Of a DNA stretch of 64,000 bases, positions 62,078 to 64,000 are shown piece after piece. The stretch is from contig OZ014422.1 of NCBI GenBank assembly GCA_963965975.1, positions 248,001-312,000 on the forward strand, given 5' to 3'. Positions within the stretch are counted from its first letter, which is position 1. Each line of letters starts with the position of its first letter. The notes below the pieces were generated by a model. That model had not been told where the DNA came from. It made no database searches and saw only the letters and a program-made list of their open reading frames with translations. The DNA is from Xestospongia bergquistia. Lineage: Eukaryota > Porifera > Demospongiae > Haplosclerida > Petrosiidae. Position numbers and translations under genes: made by a program.

Positions 62078-64000
62078 ATGGCTAGATGTCTTGTGACCCT
62101 GCTAGTAGTGTTAGAGTTGATATTAAAGACTGAGGCTACTCATTTAGGTAAGGTTATTCTTTACTGAACTAGCACTGTGTGAATTATCTCTCAGAGTGTC
62201 AACCTCAGGCTGTACAACTGATAACTCCAAATGATGTTGTTGCATCTAGTCTTTCACATGGATCTAACTTTGAAGATATTTTAACAGTGACAGAACAAAC
62301 TTCAGCCTCCGATTATTGGCGTGATTATATCATACCTAATGAAGGTAATCTAACATTTCAACAGCCCTTTCTTTTACTTGCCATGACATCAATGGGATAC
62401 TACATTACTGATGACCGTTTTATTTCAAATTTCTCCTTACAATATTCTGACTCTTTAAATGGATCATTTCATACTTACCCTCAGGTTAGTAACATCATTA
62501 ATATCTCTATAAATTATAGTATCTATTTTTTGTTAAGTTTTTCATTACTGATACTCTTGATGAGACAGCATTTTACTTAGACAAACCAATATTGGTGAAA
62601 ACATTACGATTGTTTATCAATGCAGCAGTATTCTCCAATTTTTATTACTGGCGTCTTAATCTTATTGCCTGTCCACAAATTAATAGTAAATTGTGAACTG
62701 GATTTTATTTTAAAACATTTTAAATTTCTATAGCAACTCTTGTACCAGAGCTAACATCAATAAGTTGTGCAATCTCTTCAACTGAAATATCTCCCTCCAG
62801 TTCTACTGTTACTATTACTAACCAATGTCCAGAGCTAACATCAATAAGTTGTTTAATGACTTCAACTGAAATATCTCTCTCCAGTTCTACTGTTACTATT
62901 ACTAACCAATGTCCTGTACTTACCAGTACTGATCAAATCATTGTTACAATTACAGAAACTGCGACTATTTCAAGTAGTCCTGCAATAACTCCAATAATTG
63001 ATAGCCAAGAGTCTAACGATAGTTACCAAAATGTTCTGATAGCTACTGGGATAATTGGATTACTTTCATTGTTATTATTAATAGTTACAATAGTCAGTGT
63101 GGTTGTAGTATTTTATCAATGTTTGAACAGGAGGTAAGGAATGTTTGTCTTACAACATATTGGAATTAGGGAGGAGATCAATAACATTGCTTTTGTAGAG
63201 ATAACATGATTTTTTTAAAATTCAATTTAGGGAAGAGAAACGTGGACGTACTGGGACACTCAAGGAAGTCCCTAATATACCTCTGTACTCAACAACAAAG
63301 TAAATTGTCATTAATATCAATACTTATATCTCTCTCTTTATTATGTAGTAATGATGAAGAAGAAGAGACAATGATCAATAATGTTTTATATGAATCCAAG
63401 TAAGTCAATAATACTAACTAATAGGGACATATTTGCTGAGATAACTAGCAACAAATTATTGAGATAACCTCAATTTGTTATATATACAACACATTACCGA
63501 GTAACTTCACAATTTCATATATATCTATATAATATATGTACATTGCCTGTCAACTTTATTTCCCTAGTACAACTGGTAATTACTTGCTATATATCATATT
63601 GTAAGTATAATTATATATTATAGCATAGACCTCGAGTAGTAAGTTAAAAGTGTAAAATCATAACATGCTTTGGGTCACTAGCTAATTAAGTTCCTCTAAT
63701 CATAATCATATGGCATTATTGGAATTCCTGAACTACTTGTGTATATTATAGTCAATAATGTTTGTTTGTAACATAATAGATGTTCCTTTTATTACTAACA
63801 GTGTATCATCATCTATCTCACCACAAACATCAGAGTTTAATTCTTCTACAACTTATCTCCTTGCTCAGACTGATGATATTTACTCTGAAGTGAATACATA
63901 TGAGCCAACACTTCTAGGAGAACAGGGATATGAGAAAATAACAGAACAGAATCCAGTTAAATACACTTCTGGTTATGAACCTGTTGGTACTGGGAATGAG
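62078..64000 (+). CDS. Discoidin-type membrane receptor B3 (3' end outside the window)
   Basis: Signal peptide at 62,078 identical in plan to B1/B2; ectodomain nearly B2 ('TSASDYWRDYIIP', 'GYYITDDRF'). Double stalk unit at 62,750-62,915, membrane helix at about 63,035-63,110, then the tail exons EEKRGRTG..., NDEEEETMINNVLYES and the start of the last exon with DIYSEV, GYEKI and GYEPV. The reading frame is still open at the window edge, just before where EYNIV/NPAY would be. Confidence 0.76.

Larger units (their letters stand above)
61329..64000 (+). repeat. Tandem duplication unit 3 (cut by the window edge)
   Basis: Third copy of the E-3'half + B unit, continuing past base 64,000. More copies may follow. 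Confidence 0.85.

Overview
The window is 64 kb of AT-rich, intron-dense animal DNA. Introns are mostly 40-100 bp and intergenic gaps are short (about 40-600 bp) except for one 3.2 kb gap. The gene content (ribosomal protein with introns, GPI-anchor and lysosomal-targeting enzymes, a chimaerin with SH2-C1-RhoGAP order, a nucleoporin, an axonemal dynein, a CFAP97-type ciliary protein) is that of a ciliated metazoan. Compact genes plus many discoidin-type and phosphotyrosine-signalling membrane proteins suggest an early-branching animal, most likely a demosponge; that placement is inference.

Left part (1-24.4 kb), conserved housekeeping genes: NBEAL-type BEACH protein (minus, N-terminal part only), GNPTAB (plus), chimaerin CHN (minus), PIGA (plus), an ankyrin/SOCS-box protein (minus), RPL18 (plus) and NUP85 (minus). 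Three pairs are divergent and share 150-200 bp gaps that must act as bidirectional promoters (NBEAL/GNPTAB, CHN/PIGA, ASB-like/RPL18); neighbouring 3' ends converge closely.

Middle (24.5-40.5 kb): one long inner-arm axonemal dynein heavy chain of DNAH7 type on the minus strand, with many small introns. Then a 3.2 kb gene-poor gap (40.5-43.7 kb) with a large inverted repeat, a GC-rich island unlike its surroundings, and decayed coding remnants.

Right part (43.7-64 kb), the most unusual region: a cluster of single-pass membrane receptors. Six copies have a signal-peptide exon ending in phase 1, discoidin (F5/8 type C-like) ectodomain exons, a Ser/Thr-rich stalk, one membrane helix and a short tail full of tyrosine motifs (NPxY, YxxPhi, and one YMPM). 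A seventh receptor (48.6-52.5 kb) has an unrecognised ectodomain and a very long tail built from eight consecutive exons that are all phase 1-1 and multiples of three, nearly all carrying a Tyr motif. From 55.6 kb on, a 2.7-2.9 kb unit is tandemly repeated three times; each repeat carries one complete type-B receptor and, in copies 2 and 3, a headless, frameshifted 3' half of the type-E receptor. A CFAP97-domain gene sits inside the cluster. The organisation looks like a young, expanding receptor family (recognition, adhesion or immunity would fit), with function unknown.
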